From NCBI GenBank assembly GCA_007922225.1, contig ML679961.1:2028960-2092959 (forward strand): a DNA stretch of 64,000 nt, in the 5' to 3' direction. Position 1 is the stretch's first letter; the number at the start of each line of letters is the position of its first letter. This document shows, piece by piece, positions 23,931-35,370 of the stretch. The position numbers were made by a program, and so were the translations under genes. The notes below the pieces were generated by a model. It made no database searches and had not been told where the DNA came from. It saw only the letters and a list, made by a program, of their open reading frames with translations. Origin of the DNA: Emydura subglobosa. Taxonomy: Eukaryota; Chordata; Testudines; Chelidae.

Positions 23931-26049
23931 GAGGCAGGGAGGGAGTGTGTCTATGCTGCTTGGCACTCTTGAGAATCTCACTGGGGCCTAGCTGCATCCT
24001 TCGGTGCCTGAACACCTCTGCCAGTCTGACTCAAAGCAGCCCTGCCCTACAGAGGATCTGGCTCGGTGCTTTTGTTAACAAAGCTAGTAGCCGGGGAGTT
24101 CGTGGAAACTTTGACCTAACGGTGGACTGACGTACACTGTGCTGTGGTAGTCCTGTGGCTTACCAAGGGCCATGGGGGCCTTCACCCACCCGCACTCCCC
24201 AACCCCCTCATGGAGGAACAGTCACTGAGAACCCGGACCCTGCGCTCTGTCTGTCTGTCTAGTCAGGGCTTTGCTCTCTCTCAGGGCTCTATTTCACCTG
24301 CGTTTTTCAGAGCTACGCTTTGGCCTTCCTTCCCTCTGCAGCCAGGCATGGGCTTTGTGGAGCAGGATAAACGATAATCAAGGGCCATGCACCAGTCAAT
24401 AGTATTGAAAAGCCATTTTCTCTACAGTGCGACACGGCATAAACTAAGCCTTCCATTTGGCAACCGCAATTAATTCAGCCAGTGCGTTAGAAGGTTTGTC
24501 TCAAACCTTTCCCAAAATACAGCTCCCGCTCCTAGCTTGCTCCGCCCTCCTCCACCCCCCCGGGGATCTACACTCCTTTAAACTCGCTTAGCAAATGTTC
24601 TCTGGAACAGTCTGGAAATCTCAGGATGAATAAAGTGTGATGTTACATGGGGAGAAACGCGTGGGGCGTGACCTCTTTCAAAACGACGCGCCCTCCTCAT
24701 CGGGCTGGGTGATTTCCACGGCAGAAATCTTGTCGGGGAGGAATAAGAAGGGCGAGCCTGAGAGCACGCTACCCCCAGACCAGCTTGTGCTGCAGTTAGC
24801 CACGGCCTATTTCTTCTGTGCGAGAACTTCATCTTCTGCTGCTGCCAGAGGCGACACCCTCCCTGCCTGAAATGCAGACGAACGATTTCAAGAGAGGCCT
24901 CAGGAGAGTGAAAGATCGAAGTGAGAAGATGAGTTCCACAGCAAAGAACTGTCGGTGTCAGCTGCATGCACTGCCGCTGATGGGGCTTGCCAGCACTGGT
25001 GGATGGGGTGTTCCCCAGGCCCAGGTATCTCTCAGTGGTCAATAGCCCGGACTGCCAGCTGCGTAACATGCCTGGCCTTTACCTGCTGCAATAGTGGGAT
25101 ACACCAGCCCTGCTACAGCCATGGTGCCCGGCTCCATGAGCCTCATGAACCTGCCTGGGGAGGGCTGCGTGGCCATGCGGGGACACCAGCACCCCCTCGC
25201 ATACAGCAGGAGAGGTCTCCATGCTGTCACAGCACATAGTCTGACGCAGAAGGCCACGTGGAGGGGGAGAGGGGATGGAGCCACAGATCCACATCTGTGC
25301 TGTTCCAGGGTCTGTCTCCCCTGCACTGTAAACGTGGGCTGAGATTCAGGCTTGTGCACAAGTCCCCTACCATCCACAGGCAAATCTGTGTAAGCCGGGT
25401 CAGCAGGCACTCCGGATCTGGCTCCTAGGACCTGTCTGAGGGGATGGATCTGAGCCCATGGCCTGCTGAGACTCAGGGCCAGGCCCTGTCCAGCGTGGAT
25501 GCTGCTCAAGCTGCAGACTTGTGTCAGAAGGTCTGTGTAGTGCAGTCCGGGGGTGTGAGCCTGTCTGTGAGACGCGGGCCCAGCAACCACTACGCTGGCG
25601 TTCCAGTGCATCGCGAACGCTCGAGCATGAGCTTGGAAACACTGAGTTAGCAACGGTGGGTCCCACGGAGTCAGGTTTCAGAGGCAGTGCAGCTGTACCC
25701 CTACTGGCCTCACAGCCAGCAGAACTGGCCCCCTGGGGCTGTGTCAGCTCTTCCAGCCCGGCAGCTGCAGGGCAGGGTGTGACTAGTCTGCATGTCCCCT
25801 TCCCCTCGCCGGCAGAATCAGGTGTTGCGTGGGCGGAGGGGGCTGGAAAGTTCTCTCCCATCCGGAACGTGGCTCGACGTCATGAGTGTAGAATAGGCAA
25901 AGAGAATCCTAAAAGACACGGACGGCTGCCGTGGGCAATAGGTGGCTGTATCTCTGAGTGTAAAAATGCAACATTTCTGGTGAAGCATATAAAGATGGAA
26001 ACTGTCCCATGTCAGGTAATTTCATAAATCCCGTTAACTGGACAGCCGG
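23931..26049. other. GC-rich stretch without a recognised gene
   Basis: About 24530-25680 is richer in G, C and CpG than its surroundings and contains several long frames on both strands (for example 25039-25653 minus, 204 codons, and 25521-26027 plus). None shows a domain, and frames overlap on both strands as expected for GC-rich noncoding DNA. A CpG island or exonised repeat cannot be excluded. Confidence 0.4.
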
Positions 26050-26425
26050 CTAGCTAGTGGGGCAGGTTCTGAGTTACTACAGAGAATTCTTTCTGGGTGT
26101 CTGGCTGGTGAGTCTTGCCCACATGCACAGGGTTTAGCTGATCGCCATATTTGGGGTTGGGAAGGAGTTTTCCCCCAGGCCAGATTGGCAGAAGCCCTGG
26201 GGGTTTTTCACTTTCCTCTGCAGCATGGGACACAGGACTCTTGCTGGTGGTTTCTCTGTACCTTGAAGTCTTTAAACCATGATTTGAGGACTTCAGTAAC
26301 TCAGTCATAGGTCAGGGGTCTATCTCAGGAATGGGTGGGTGAGGTTCTGTGATCTGCATTGTGCAGGAGATCAGACTAGATGATCATAATGGTCCCTTCT
26401 GACCTCAAGGTCTATGAGTCTATGA
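26050..26425 (+). mobile_element. CR1-D LINE 3' UTR
   Basis: Clear 3' UTR text: gggtgtctggctggtgagtc, gcccacatgcacagggttta, tttggggttgggaaggagtt, and the end gatgatcataatggtccctt through tctatgagtctatgaa. Only the 3' UTR is present. The reversed end of this type occurs at 1503-1605 and a related plus end at 41774-41828. Confidence 0.92.
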
Positions 26426-28444
26426 ACTATTCGATGTGTTTGTGGAGGGGAGATCCTACTGTGTACCGTCAGGGCAGTGACGGGTTGGTTAACTGAATCA
26501 CCCTCCCATTGCAGATATCCATCCCCAGCAGTGGATATTAGTAGCTGTTATCTGAAGGATTCAATGCTGAAATATGTTTTTAATAGTCACGTTGGCACTA
26601 TAATACGGTTTGGGACATGGTGAAAGGCACACAAAATATCCACAAGGGCAAAATGGTCTTCTCAAATCAGCAGTGCAGACCTTTCATCCACAGAAGACTT
26701 AAGAGATCCATTGTGGGGGTTGGATGGGGAGAGTATGCTACATTTAAACAAATGAGAACATTAGGAAGAGAATAATAGAAACTATAAGCAGAAAAGATTA
26801 GAACAGGGCTTTGGCAATGAAAAGCTGTAACACGTGAAATGCAACTGTTTTTTATATGGCGGGGAATCATTTTGCCTTCTGTTTCTCAGCTCTTCTACTC
26901 ATTGTACATCTGGCTAATTATAGCAACATTATCTATGAAGGGAAATGTCTGAAGTTTGATGTTTATTAAAATAGTGTCTTAGCGATAGGCCATTGCACAT
27001 AAAACAATAAATAAACACAGTGTTTAAACTGACACAACTCCAAAAAACAGAGACAAATTTAAAAAAATTAAAGCCACAAGATTAACCCTTCCTTAACATC
27101 AGTTGTATCCCTGAAATGATATTTGAAAATACAGTAAAAAATAAGTGTATGCTACTTCAATTACATCAACACTAGCCTCTCTTTCACACACTTATAAAAA
27201 TGTGAACATTCTACACCAGACTCTCAGAACTATATTTTCACTCTTAATAAGCTTACTAATATTTTATGTCATTTTTCAATTTATAAATAAAATGAAGAAA
27301 TGTGTAAAACTTTTAAACAAATTCTAAGATCATCACCAGCTTGCTTCAATCACAGATCTTGTCCCACTCAAATAAACAAGAATAAGATTAACACTTTTTT
27401 GGCCATTGTGTTGTTTCAAGATTACTTTCAAGCACCTGCGTTTGCTGACACTTCAAGACTATTCTAGAACTAGCATAGTTTATGCCACACAGACTTCTCC
27501 CTGGAGACCTGGTTTACTTGTTTGCATCTAAAAGAAAAACTTACCATAGACAACAGGTTATGAGCCTCACAGGACAGCTTAATTACTGTCATGTCAGTGA
27601 AATAAATCATGGAAAGAAGAGATCAGCATAAAAGAAAAAATAAACCACAGAAAAAGCGACTGGAGAACACTCAGAAGGGGGGAATGATGCTGTTTAATTA
27701 TGCTTTGGAGTTTCTCTCTAACGGATCCTCTCACAGCTCAGTGTAGATTACCATAAATAAGGCAACAGGCATACAGTACTTTGTGCATGATGGATAGTTC
27801 CAAATTCAGCATTCAGAGGAGAGCTAAAAAGCAAATTTAATTAAAGTTGTACATTTCCATGTTCTTTGTATCTTCCTTAGCTTTGATAGTTAATTTAGAG
27901 ATACACAGGGATGATGGGGGGGCAAACAGTTTGACCTTGTGTATTTTCCTATACCAGCAGGCTAAATAGACACAGTTACTTAATTCAGTGGTTTGAAGGA
28001 CTCATTAATTTACTGGTCCTGTATTAAGTCTGGTGTTTGGAGTGGCACTCTAAACGCTATTGGGAACGAACTGTCTGGTTTGTTGATACATAGCCTACTT
28101 TACAGGATGGTCTCAGTCATTGTTATTTTGAATGCATGCTCCATACACCAAGGTGCATGTAGAGTAATTAATAACATGGAGGTGTCTCATAGATGGGTGA
28201 GCTTAGGACACAGGCGTTTAGTTTGGTTACTGAAGAAGCAGTCAGGTTTTTGTTTGGACTCCTTTTGTGGGAGCATGTGTGGTTCTAGAGATGGTCATTT
28301 GTATAGTATGGACACCTGTCAAGGGGAACTTGGACTGGGACAACAACTTGTTTTGCATAAACAATTGCAAAACCTCAGCTAGCAACACATCCATCGTCAT
28401 TGTTGATTGTTTGTTCTGCAATAACATCTAGATTATCCAGTCAC
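26426..28444. other. AT-rich, no recognised gene
   Basis: Mostly AT-rich sequence. The frame at 27993-28382 (129 codons, plus) shows no domain and overlaps a SINE fragment boundary. No feature could be supported. Confidence 0.45.
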
Positions 28445-28560
28445 ACAGGATCAGGGATACATTGTGCTAGGCGTTGGACAATCACAGAACAAAAGACAGC
28501 CCCTGCCCCCCAAGAGCTTCCAGTCTAAGTATAAGCCACATATAATACGCTAATGGTGGA
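28445..28560 (-). mobile_element. MIR-like SINE tail fragment, reversed
   Basis: Reads attgtgctaggcgttggaca, then acagaacaaaagacagcccc and gagcttccagtctaagtata. This is the reversed tail of the SINE family also seen at 8005-8215 and 37228-37445 (ctaggcgctgtaca). Only the 3' tail and its extension remain. Confidence 0.6.
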
Positions 28561-30015
28561 ACACAGTGATGCTCAGTGTAATATGCCATGACTACTGCGT
28601 CCGAAGTGCCATTGTACCAAGTACACTCCATAATTACTAGCCAGGTCTGGATTCAAACAGGTGAGCAAATAGGGAGAGGCTTTAGTGTGTATCCCACTGC
28701 CATTCTCCTAAATGCTGCCATACACCCTCCTTGTTCCATCTTTGGTTTAACAGAACCGCCGTCTGTCCCTGAGGTGACACGTGTCCCTGAAGAGCTTGCT
28801 TACCTTTCCTGCCCTAGATAGATACATATTAACAGAAATTATCCCTGCTTTTCCGGTCTCGATAGCTCCTCTATTAATCTGCTGTGCATGGGAGCTTGTC
28901 TTTGTATTAATTAGCACAAAAAGGAAAATTAGTAAAGCAGGGTGAACAGGAACGGAAACAACATTTCAGGGGGTGCATGGTTCCATCTCTTTTAGGTATG
29001 GCTCTGCACCAGGCAGCGTACGTGGACACGGAGGCAACAACTGTCGTGATCTGCCTTGGAGATGCTAGATTTTCTTTTCTATCACTTAGTTCACATTAAG
29101 ACAGAAGAGAGTTCTGGTGCATGTCGGTTGATGGCCAGAGAAAACACATGGTCTGAAGATGCATGTTCCGACACTGGGTAGCATCTGAGAAAACAAACAC
29201 TTCTTGGTAGAGAAGAGCAGCGATGAGATTTTCTGTCTACAAAACCATTCGAGGTACGGCACGTATTTTTCATTTCAAATCAGAACTGAGGAGCCGAAAG
29301 CTGGAGAGATAGGAAGTCTAGATGCCCAGGTTCCCAATATCTCTCCAGGCATGTAGGAGACAGGAACCTATGAGCCAGGAGTTTCTTAGCAGCCTGCTGA
29401 GAGTTGGACACCAAAATGCCTCAGATTCCCTTGACAATCCCAGCCTTGATATATTGTCTAGTCAACTGTCTGTCCACACTTGAGTTAATTATTTCTTTAT
29501 GATATGTACTCAAGAGACCAAATAACCGACGTCAGTCAGGTTTATTCATATGGTACAGAAGAAAGGTTCTATACAATGCCAGTCTCTGATGAGCCGCCCC
29601 GTGCAGCGATGTCACATTCACCTTACGCAGAAGGTGTGCTCCCCGAGTTACACATTTCAGCTGGTATTATGAAAAGAATTCTACAAGTTACACTTTTCTT
29701 TATGCGGAATTCAATTCAACCCACCAGTTTGTCCCAGTTCCCTAATTTGTTCTTCAGTTCCTTCCTAACGCTTATCTGGACTACTAGCATTCCAGGTACT
29801 GGTCCGTAAAAGTATTTCCCTAGCTTTTACAAAGAGATAGAACAAATGCATCTCGAGTTGGACAAGTTTCCTATCTGCTTGTGCCAAACGCTTACTTCAG
29901 CAAATGCAAGGAGTTGTGGGATACTTAGCATAAGTGAACAGGATTATGGGAAAGTTTAGGTTACAACACTCTTATAATGTTTGTGCTTAGTGTTACTGGT
30001 GCTTAATGCATAGTT

Positions 30016-30022
<7 letters not shown>
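28561..30022. other. No recognised gene
   Basis: Unique-looking sequence with short frames only. Confidence 0.45.

Positions 30023-30053
<31 letters not shown>
30023..30053. repeat. (AC)15 microsatellite
   Basis: Fifteen AC units in an uninterrupted run plus a terminal A, preceded by TATATATA. A length-variable simple repeat. Confidence 0.97.
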
Positions 30054-30055
<2 letters not shown>

Positions 30056-30157
30056 GCGGATAATACACATTATTAGCATATATTAGTCAACACTACCCTA
30101 ACTATATAGACTAAACACTGCTTAGAGTGACAGCCAAGTGTAATGGCATTGCTCAGG

Positions 30158-30600
30158 TGTGATGGGGTGTACTACCTCACTCTGGGTCTGCAGGGGCCAT
30201 TGAGAGCCTGTGGGCACAATCAACATTGCCCTACTACACCTGCAGTAAGTGTCAACCCTTGAAGGGGGAGGCCTTGACTGCCCATTCCAGGGTCCTTGGC
30301 CTGGATCCCAGCCCCCGCACAATGAAGGAGGAGCAAAACCCCTCCAAAAAACGGTAACGATACTGAAACCCCTGAGACTGGGGTGATGACTAGTAAGCCA
30401 GCCAGGGCCCAGGGCCCGAGATGAAGTTGAAGGCCCATTATTAGTTGAGCTGTTGGTTTATCTTGGAAGGGATGGGACTCTGTGTGAACCGGCAAGAGGG
30501 CTGAATGAGCAGCAAGCCAATGCCGGGGCAATGGGGAGCGCTGGGGGGTGGAGAGACTGGCACACCATGCCCAGCCACTGGGGGCGTGTCGGCCAGTGAG
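30158..30600 (+). repeat. Possible LTR-type repeat remnant
   Basis: Starts with tgtgatggggtg, similar to the tgtgatagggtc start of the gypsy LTR at 60829 (there on the minus strand), is GC-rich compared with its flanks and ends near gtcggccagtgag. No second LTR, primer site or pol domain is seen, so the class and the right boundary are unsure. Confidence 0.3.
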
Positions 30601-32118
30601 TCACCTGCTTACATCCAGATTTACACCAGTGGAAGTGAAGAGCAGAATTTCCGCATTAACTGCAGTGTCACGTTCTACTAAACAACCTTCAAGTTCAATT
30701 TGGCATGTGTGCAAGAGCAAAGTGACGAATGTGCAGGGCGGCTGGATTTGAATAATTTCAGGATAAATCACTTCCCTTCAGGGACGTTCGCTCTGCTTGT
30801 AGTGCAGAGCCTGAATTAACTGTCACCTTATGTTCATTTTCCTCCATAGAAGTAAAATGATGATGTAATTCCCCAAAAAATATATTCTCTAGATGAGTCT
30901 GTCATTGTGGGCTTCCTAAGAAGAAAGTGAACTGTTCTTCTTCCTAATTTGTGTCAATGTAGTTATCCTCCAAGCTGAGGACACACGGTGAACTTAATCC
31001 TTTTAATGATGTGACATTCTTTTTTTTTTTCCTGCAACACAACTGAAATTGACAGCCATGTTTTTAATTTGCAAAAATATGTTGTTGTTTTTTAATTAAA
31101 AGCAACTAGTTTTTATATTTTCCAGGGATCTACTTGATTTGTTTGTTTGTTTGTTTGTTATGGAATAATTAATCTTTGGCCCAGATGTATTTTCAGTACA
31201 CTAAGGAATACCCAGAAATGTGTCCTCCTGAATTTCAGCTGCAATTGGCACTTCCTTCGAAGAGAGAAGAGGTTAACAGGGCACATGGTTGTGCAGCTGG
31301 AAGCACTCAGTACTTGACCTTCGATCTAGAATAGTATGAGAAATCTGGCTTGAATGTCAATTTCTTGTAGTGACTGTGCTGTAGCATTTGTCCTTTGTGA
31401 CAAGAATATACATCTTCAGTATTCTACCCCTTCTGTTTCTTCTCCAAGTACAATTTCTAGCAGCACAAAATAATCTTTCCTCCATCATGTCTCATCCTCT
31501 TGCTCTTCAGGCCTCAACTTTTTCTGATATTTTAACCATATTTAATTAAATGGAAATTAATTTTTATAAAGTCGTTTGTGGCTTCAACACTAACAACTGG
31601 CTAAACTTCTAGGAGCAAACGTAAGCTAAATTATATCAAGCAGGAGCCTAGGACCAAAGATGATGCCAACAGACAAGATTAGGTTGTTAAAAGACATCCC
31701 AAGCAAACTATCTTGAATTTGTATAAGGATCATACCCGTTGTGTTTCCCAGAATTAAAAATTGTGGGAGTTTTACTGTTTACTGTGATTTGCCAAAATGC
31801 ATAAAGAACAGGAGCAACTCAGGTGGAAATCGGTAACATTGGCAGTGAGTTTGGGGAGATTGTGAACAGCATTTAGATCTGAGCGTGTAATGTGAGATCT
31901 GAGCGTGCAAAGGCCAGTGTGACTTGGGGTAGAGTATACAGTCACTTCACATTGTGAAGGAGAGAGGTTATATCCCGTCATGATATGGCTCTGATGAGAC
32001 CATCTCTCTCACACCATATTCTTCTCTGGCTGCCTCAATACCAGTTGTATTGTAAGTTGTAGGTAACTGGAGGTAGTTCATCATGAAACACCAATTAAGG
32101 GACTGAAGGGGACTGACT
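30601..32118. other. No recognised gene; simple repeats
   Basis: Contains a TTTG tetranucleotide run (31138-31159), a T-run near 31020-31030 and two near-identical gatctgagcgtg blocks at about 31876-31910. No coding feature is visible. Confidence 0.5.
31138..31159. repeat. (TTTG)5 simple repeat
   Basis: Five tandem TTTG units plus TT. Confidence 0.95.
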
Positions 32119-32126
32119 ATTATAAG

Positions 32127-32338
32127 TAGATCCCTGCAAATCTGTGGATATCCTCTTCATATCCACAGATATACGCATCTGCTAATGTGGATATCCACGG
32201 ACCGTTTTTGTGGACTGTGGATGGATGCAGAACCAAATTTTATATTTAAAGTCCTGCAGATCTGCGGATATATGGAGATCATTTTTGCAGATCGCAGATC
32301 AGATGCGGATACACATTTTGTGTATGCACAGGGCTCTA
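32127..32338. mobile_element. 212-bp hAT-like non-autonomous element
   Basis: The left end reads tagatccctgcaaat and the right end, reversed, tagagccctgtgcat, an imperfect 15-bp terminal inverted repeat. The flanking 8-mers are attataag (32119-32126) and attttaag (32339-32346), identical at 7 of 8 positions. An 8-bp target-site duplication is the hallmark of hAT transposons. The interior is rich in tggatatcc / gcggatat palindromic blocks and encodes nothing, so it needs a transposase supplied elsewhere. Confidence 0.75.
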
Positions 32339-32506
32339 ATTTTAAGGAACATTTTAAAAGGGCCATGCATGGGTTAACTTGGCCAACAGATGGATTAGGC
32401 CTGGTGGACAACAGGGTAGGTTTGTAGGAGTGTTAGATAGACACAAACACCACAGATTGGCATTGAAGTCACAGCCCTATGTAGGAGAAGCTCCAGAACC
32501 ATTCCA

Positions 32507-32781
32507 AACGTGGTGGCAGATGACAGAACTAGGAGCAACAGTCTCAAGTTGCAGGGGGGGAGGTCTAGGTTGGACATTAGGAAAATGTTTGTCACTAGGA
32601 GGGTGGTGAAGCACTGGAATGGGTTACCTAGGGAGGTGGTGGAATCTCCATACTTAGAGGGTTTTAAGCTGCTGCTTGACAAAACCCTGGCTGGGATGAT
32701 ATAGCTGAGGTTAGTCCTGCTTTGAGCAGGGGGTTGGACTAGATACCTCCTGAGGTCCCTTCCAACTCTATGATTCTATGA
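32507..32781 (+). mobile_element. CR1-B 3' terminal copy
   Basis: Starts at tggtggcagatgacagaact, contains gtggtgaagcactggaatgg (coding [12 protein letters not shown]) and ends at ccaactctatgattctatga. About 275 bp of the extreme 3' end, heavily 5'-truncated. A single frame (32510-32704) is still open, which makes it one of the less decayed copies. Confidence 0.93.
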
Positions 32782-33559
32782 ATCCCCAGATCATCATGAG
32801 AGACTGTGCTTCGGAGGTGGTCTCTCTTTATGGTGCTCCTTACACAGCATTATTCCCTGGCTGTGTCAGCCCCTCTTTGCCATGACACTGCCTCCTCCCC
32901 AGCCCTTCCATTCCTTTCTTCCTCCAACTCTCAGTTTTCTGTGTGTTGAATTCCCCCTCTGCCATCCTATCACTGTATCCTTCTCCCTCCCTGGGGTGCT
33001 CACCATACTCTCTGTCTCATCCCAGGAGAAGAAATATGGTGTCGCCATTCAGACATTGACCCGGGGTAATGCAGAGCTGCTGGTGTAGGGCAGAGGATCA
33101 GTGACGGGTCTTTCAGAGCTATTTCAGAGCTCCATTATGTGCCCAGGCGCATGGGGACATTACACCCAACCACAAATATTGCTGACAACCAAACCTCCTG
33201 CACCCACCATGTTCAAATCTAGCAAAGGGACCTGAGCTCCACAGGTCAGAAGACAGGAATGCTAGCATGGCCGGGTACATGATACGGGAGAACAAAGAAG
33301 CAGCTCTTCTTTCCACCACCAGGGCACAGGCCAGGAGGAAAAGCAAGGAACCCGCTAAGGAGAGCTCAGCTCCCGCCCCTCATCCCTGGAGCACGGGCAG
33401 CAGCTGGAAAACAGACTAGGATTTTGCAAATGGGTTGGAGTGGTTTGGTCAATATCAGAACCCAGGCTTCTCAGGAATCTTCTCTAATTTGTACAGGCGT
33501 AAATACCTGCCCTTTCCTGGTTACTATGTGGCCAGTCCGCCGTCCAATCTAGTATTCGG
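32782..33559. other. No recognised gene
   Basis: Unique-looking sequence up to the A/T-rich 3' end of the R2-clade element. Confidence 0.45.
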
Positions 33560-35093
33560 TAGCTAAGATAATCTAAAATCAAAATCTAACCTATAAGTAA
33601 TATTTATTATTCAATTAATTTTAAAATTAAATTAAATTACATGAAAGGACAGTTAAACATAGTCAACAGGTCAATAGTATGAAAACTAAAGCCCATTGAT
33701 AAATTTAAAATATGGAGAATAAATATATCTATATCTAAAATATATCTAAAATCCACAGGATACACGAAATGAATGTTTGGGTTCACTGTTTATCGCTAAA
33801 AAGAGCCAACATATCCGTCGTAGCATACATAGCAAGTCTGCACACACTTTCTTTAAAACTTTTAAATTTATCAATACCTAAAATTTTAAAAATTTCATCA
33901 TTTCTTTCACTCCATTTACCTCTCGCCCCAACTACAAATCCAAAGAAGTGGATGATCTTCCCACCAGTGAGCTGCAGCACCTCCTCCTCCAACTCAGAGT
34001 AGTATGCCTCCTTCTCAATGTGGGCTGCCTCCACACTGTCAGCGTTGTCTTCCCATCTAACTGTGACATCCACAACGGCTACCACTCCTTCCTTTTCAAT
34101 AATGAGGTCGGGTTTTCTCAACTTCCCTTCTTTATTATGAAGGTAAGGTTCAATCCAAATTTTACATCCTTTATTTCCTACTTTATCAATTAGTGCTTTA
34201 ACTATTCTATTATGTCTTTTAATTCTTGCTTCTTTCATTTTTATGCACTGACCAGAGATATGAGGAATTGTCTCTTTGACCTTACCACACCATCTACATA
34301 ACCCTTCCTCCATCTTCCGTCCTCTTGCTAGAGCTTCCCTGGTGGGAAAAACATTCGCTCTCGTTTGCAATGCCGCAATCAGAGAGGAGGACCTGGCCAA
34401 GCAAGGATATTTTAAAAACGAATTACTAATACAATCATTTTTAAAATATTTAATACCAATTCCCTGACATCTTAAATTACTCCATTTTAAAAACTCTTCA
34501 TCTCTCCACGTTTTAGGATTAGCCGTTTTAGCACTATATATTAAAATTTTCTCCACTAAATTTTCCCCAGCATATAAAAACGAGAAATCTATCCAATCAT
34601 CTTTGGAGACAATATGTCTCCTCCATTTACGAATTAACATGTTTGGAATTTGGGTACTAAATTTTGTAACTGCTAAACCCCCATCTCTAGTTCTAGCATA
34701 GAATAGCCCATCAGTTGTACACTGGGGAAGATGTAAAATCTTTTTAAGAGTGTTCCTAACTAAAACATCTAATTCATTTAACATATAAAGTGGCGGCTCG
34801 ATTAAAAGTAATTCATAAAAAACTCTCGTTAAAATGTAAACTTTTAATATTATCAATTTCTGCGCAGGTTTTAATGGAGCCTTACGTAAACTTTCACACC
34901 AATCAATTAATTTTTCCTTAGGGGAATTATTAGCCACTCCCACCCATGGATCTATTCTTGCACCTAGATATCTTTCAGACTCACCAGGTTGAATATAATC
35001 AATTAATTCATCGCCTAATCCCCATTTATCTTTTGGGTTGATAACATATGTTCCCATGCTTGGGAAAACATGAAAGCCCTTTGTCTTTTGTCT
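33560..35093 (-). mobile_element. R2-clade LINE, 5'-truncated
   Basis: On the minus strand this carries the carboxy-terminal third of an R2-type ORF2 (from the RT thumb to the end) followed by about 220 bp of A/T-rich sequence that would be the 3' UTR. In-frame similarity begins at about 35093, 12 codons before the first Met, with K-T-K-G-F-H-V, a thumb-region phrase, and is preceded by a stop. R2 elements encode one protein with reverse transcriptase and a restriction-like endonuclease and usually insert in the 28S rRNA gene. I see no 28S sequence on either side. The right and left limits are approximate. Confidence 0.75.
33783..35057 (-). CDS. R2-clade RT thumb, zinc knuckle and restriction-like endonuclease, partial
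   Basis: The 424-codon uninterrupted frame holds the carboxy-terminal part of an R2-type retrotransposon protein. Residues 27-35 (E-S-E-R-Y-L-G) and 60-68 (A-P-L-K-P-A-Q-K-L) match the R2 thumb and linker. Residues 254, 257, 266 and 271 form a C-x2-C-x8-H-x4-C zinc knuckle. Residues 314-336 (R-K-P-D-L-I, then V-V-D-V-T-V) give the PD-(x)n-D core of the restriction-like endonuclease, with P316-D317 and D330, and the H346-x2-K349-x3-Y353 block follows. In R2 the endonuclease nicks the target and the RT copies the element RNA there. The RT palm is not present, so this is not a complete protein. The Met is just the first in an open frame, which really extends to about 35093. No stop or frameshift is seen, unlike every other element here. 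Confidence 0.8.
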   Translation of the reverse strand: MGTYVINPKDKWGLGDELIDYIQPGESERYLGARIDPWVGVANNSPKEKLIDWCESLRKAPLKPAQKLIILKVYILTRVFYELLLIEPPLYMLNELDVLVRNTLKKILHLPQCTTDGLFYARTRDGGLAVTKFSTQIPNMLIRKWRRHIVSKDDWIDFSFLYAGENLVEKILIYSAKTANPKTWRDEEFLKWSNLRCQGIGIKYFKNDCISNSFLKYPCLARSSSLIAALQTRANVFPTREALARGRKMEEGLCRWCGKVKETIPHISGQCIKMKEARIKRHNRIVKALIDKVGNKGCKIWIEPYLHNKEGKLRKPDLIIEKEGVVAVVDVTVRWEDNADSVEAAHIEKEAYYSELEEEVLQLTGGKIIHFFGFVVGARGKWSERNDEIFKILGIDKFKSFKESVCRLAMYATTDMLALFSDKQ

Positions 35094-35294
35094 TCACACC
35101 CCAAATTCTACATTGGATATTTGCACGCAGAGCAAACACCATTAGGGGAAAAAGCCTGATGTGAACAATGAGTTAAATGCTCCAAGGTCGAATTCTGCAC
35201 TTTGACACAGCGTGTGGCTCCTACTGACTTCAAGAACCAAACACTGGAGTCAAAGGAGCAGTTCAAAATGCTGCAAGTATTTAGACTATATGTA
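35094..35294. other. Short gap between R2-clade element and GC-rich unit
   Basis: Contains a tgtggctcctactgacttca / actggagtcaaagg stretch of the old amniote repeat type described in the findings. Nothing else. Confidence 0.4.
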
Positions 35295-35325
35295 GAAGTG
35301 GGCGGCACAGGCCGGCTGGGGTGTC

Positions 35326-35370
35326 GCGACCCTTCCTCGGTCCCAGGCTCCGAGGAAGGCCCCGGAGCCT
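35326..35370 (+). repeat. 45-bp direct repeat, copy 1, with perfect hairpin
   Basis: Contains ccttcctcgg, a 9-nt loop and ccgaggaagg (35331-35359), a perfect 10-bp stem. Copy 2 lies about 900 bp to the right in the same orientation. Confidence 0.85.

Noticed and set aside
25039..25653. 204-codon minus-strand frame
   Set aside because: No recognisable motif and overlapping frames on both strands; GC-rich background explains it.
30023..30053. Z-DNA or regulatory role of the AC repeat
   Set aside because: A simple microsatellite; there is no evidence beyond the repeat itself.
33783..35057. 28S rRNA junction of R2
   Set aside because: I looked for the conserved 28S target text at both flanks and did not see it. 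The ggtagcta phrase near 33560 is too short to count.
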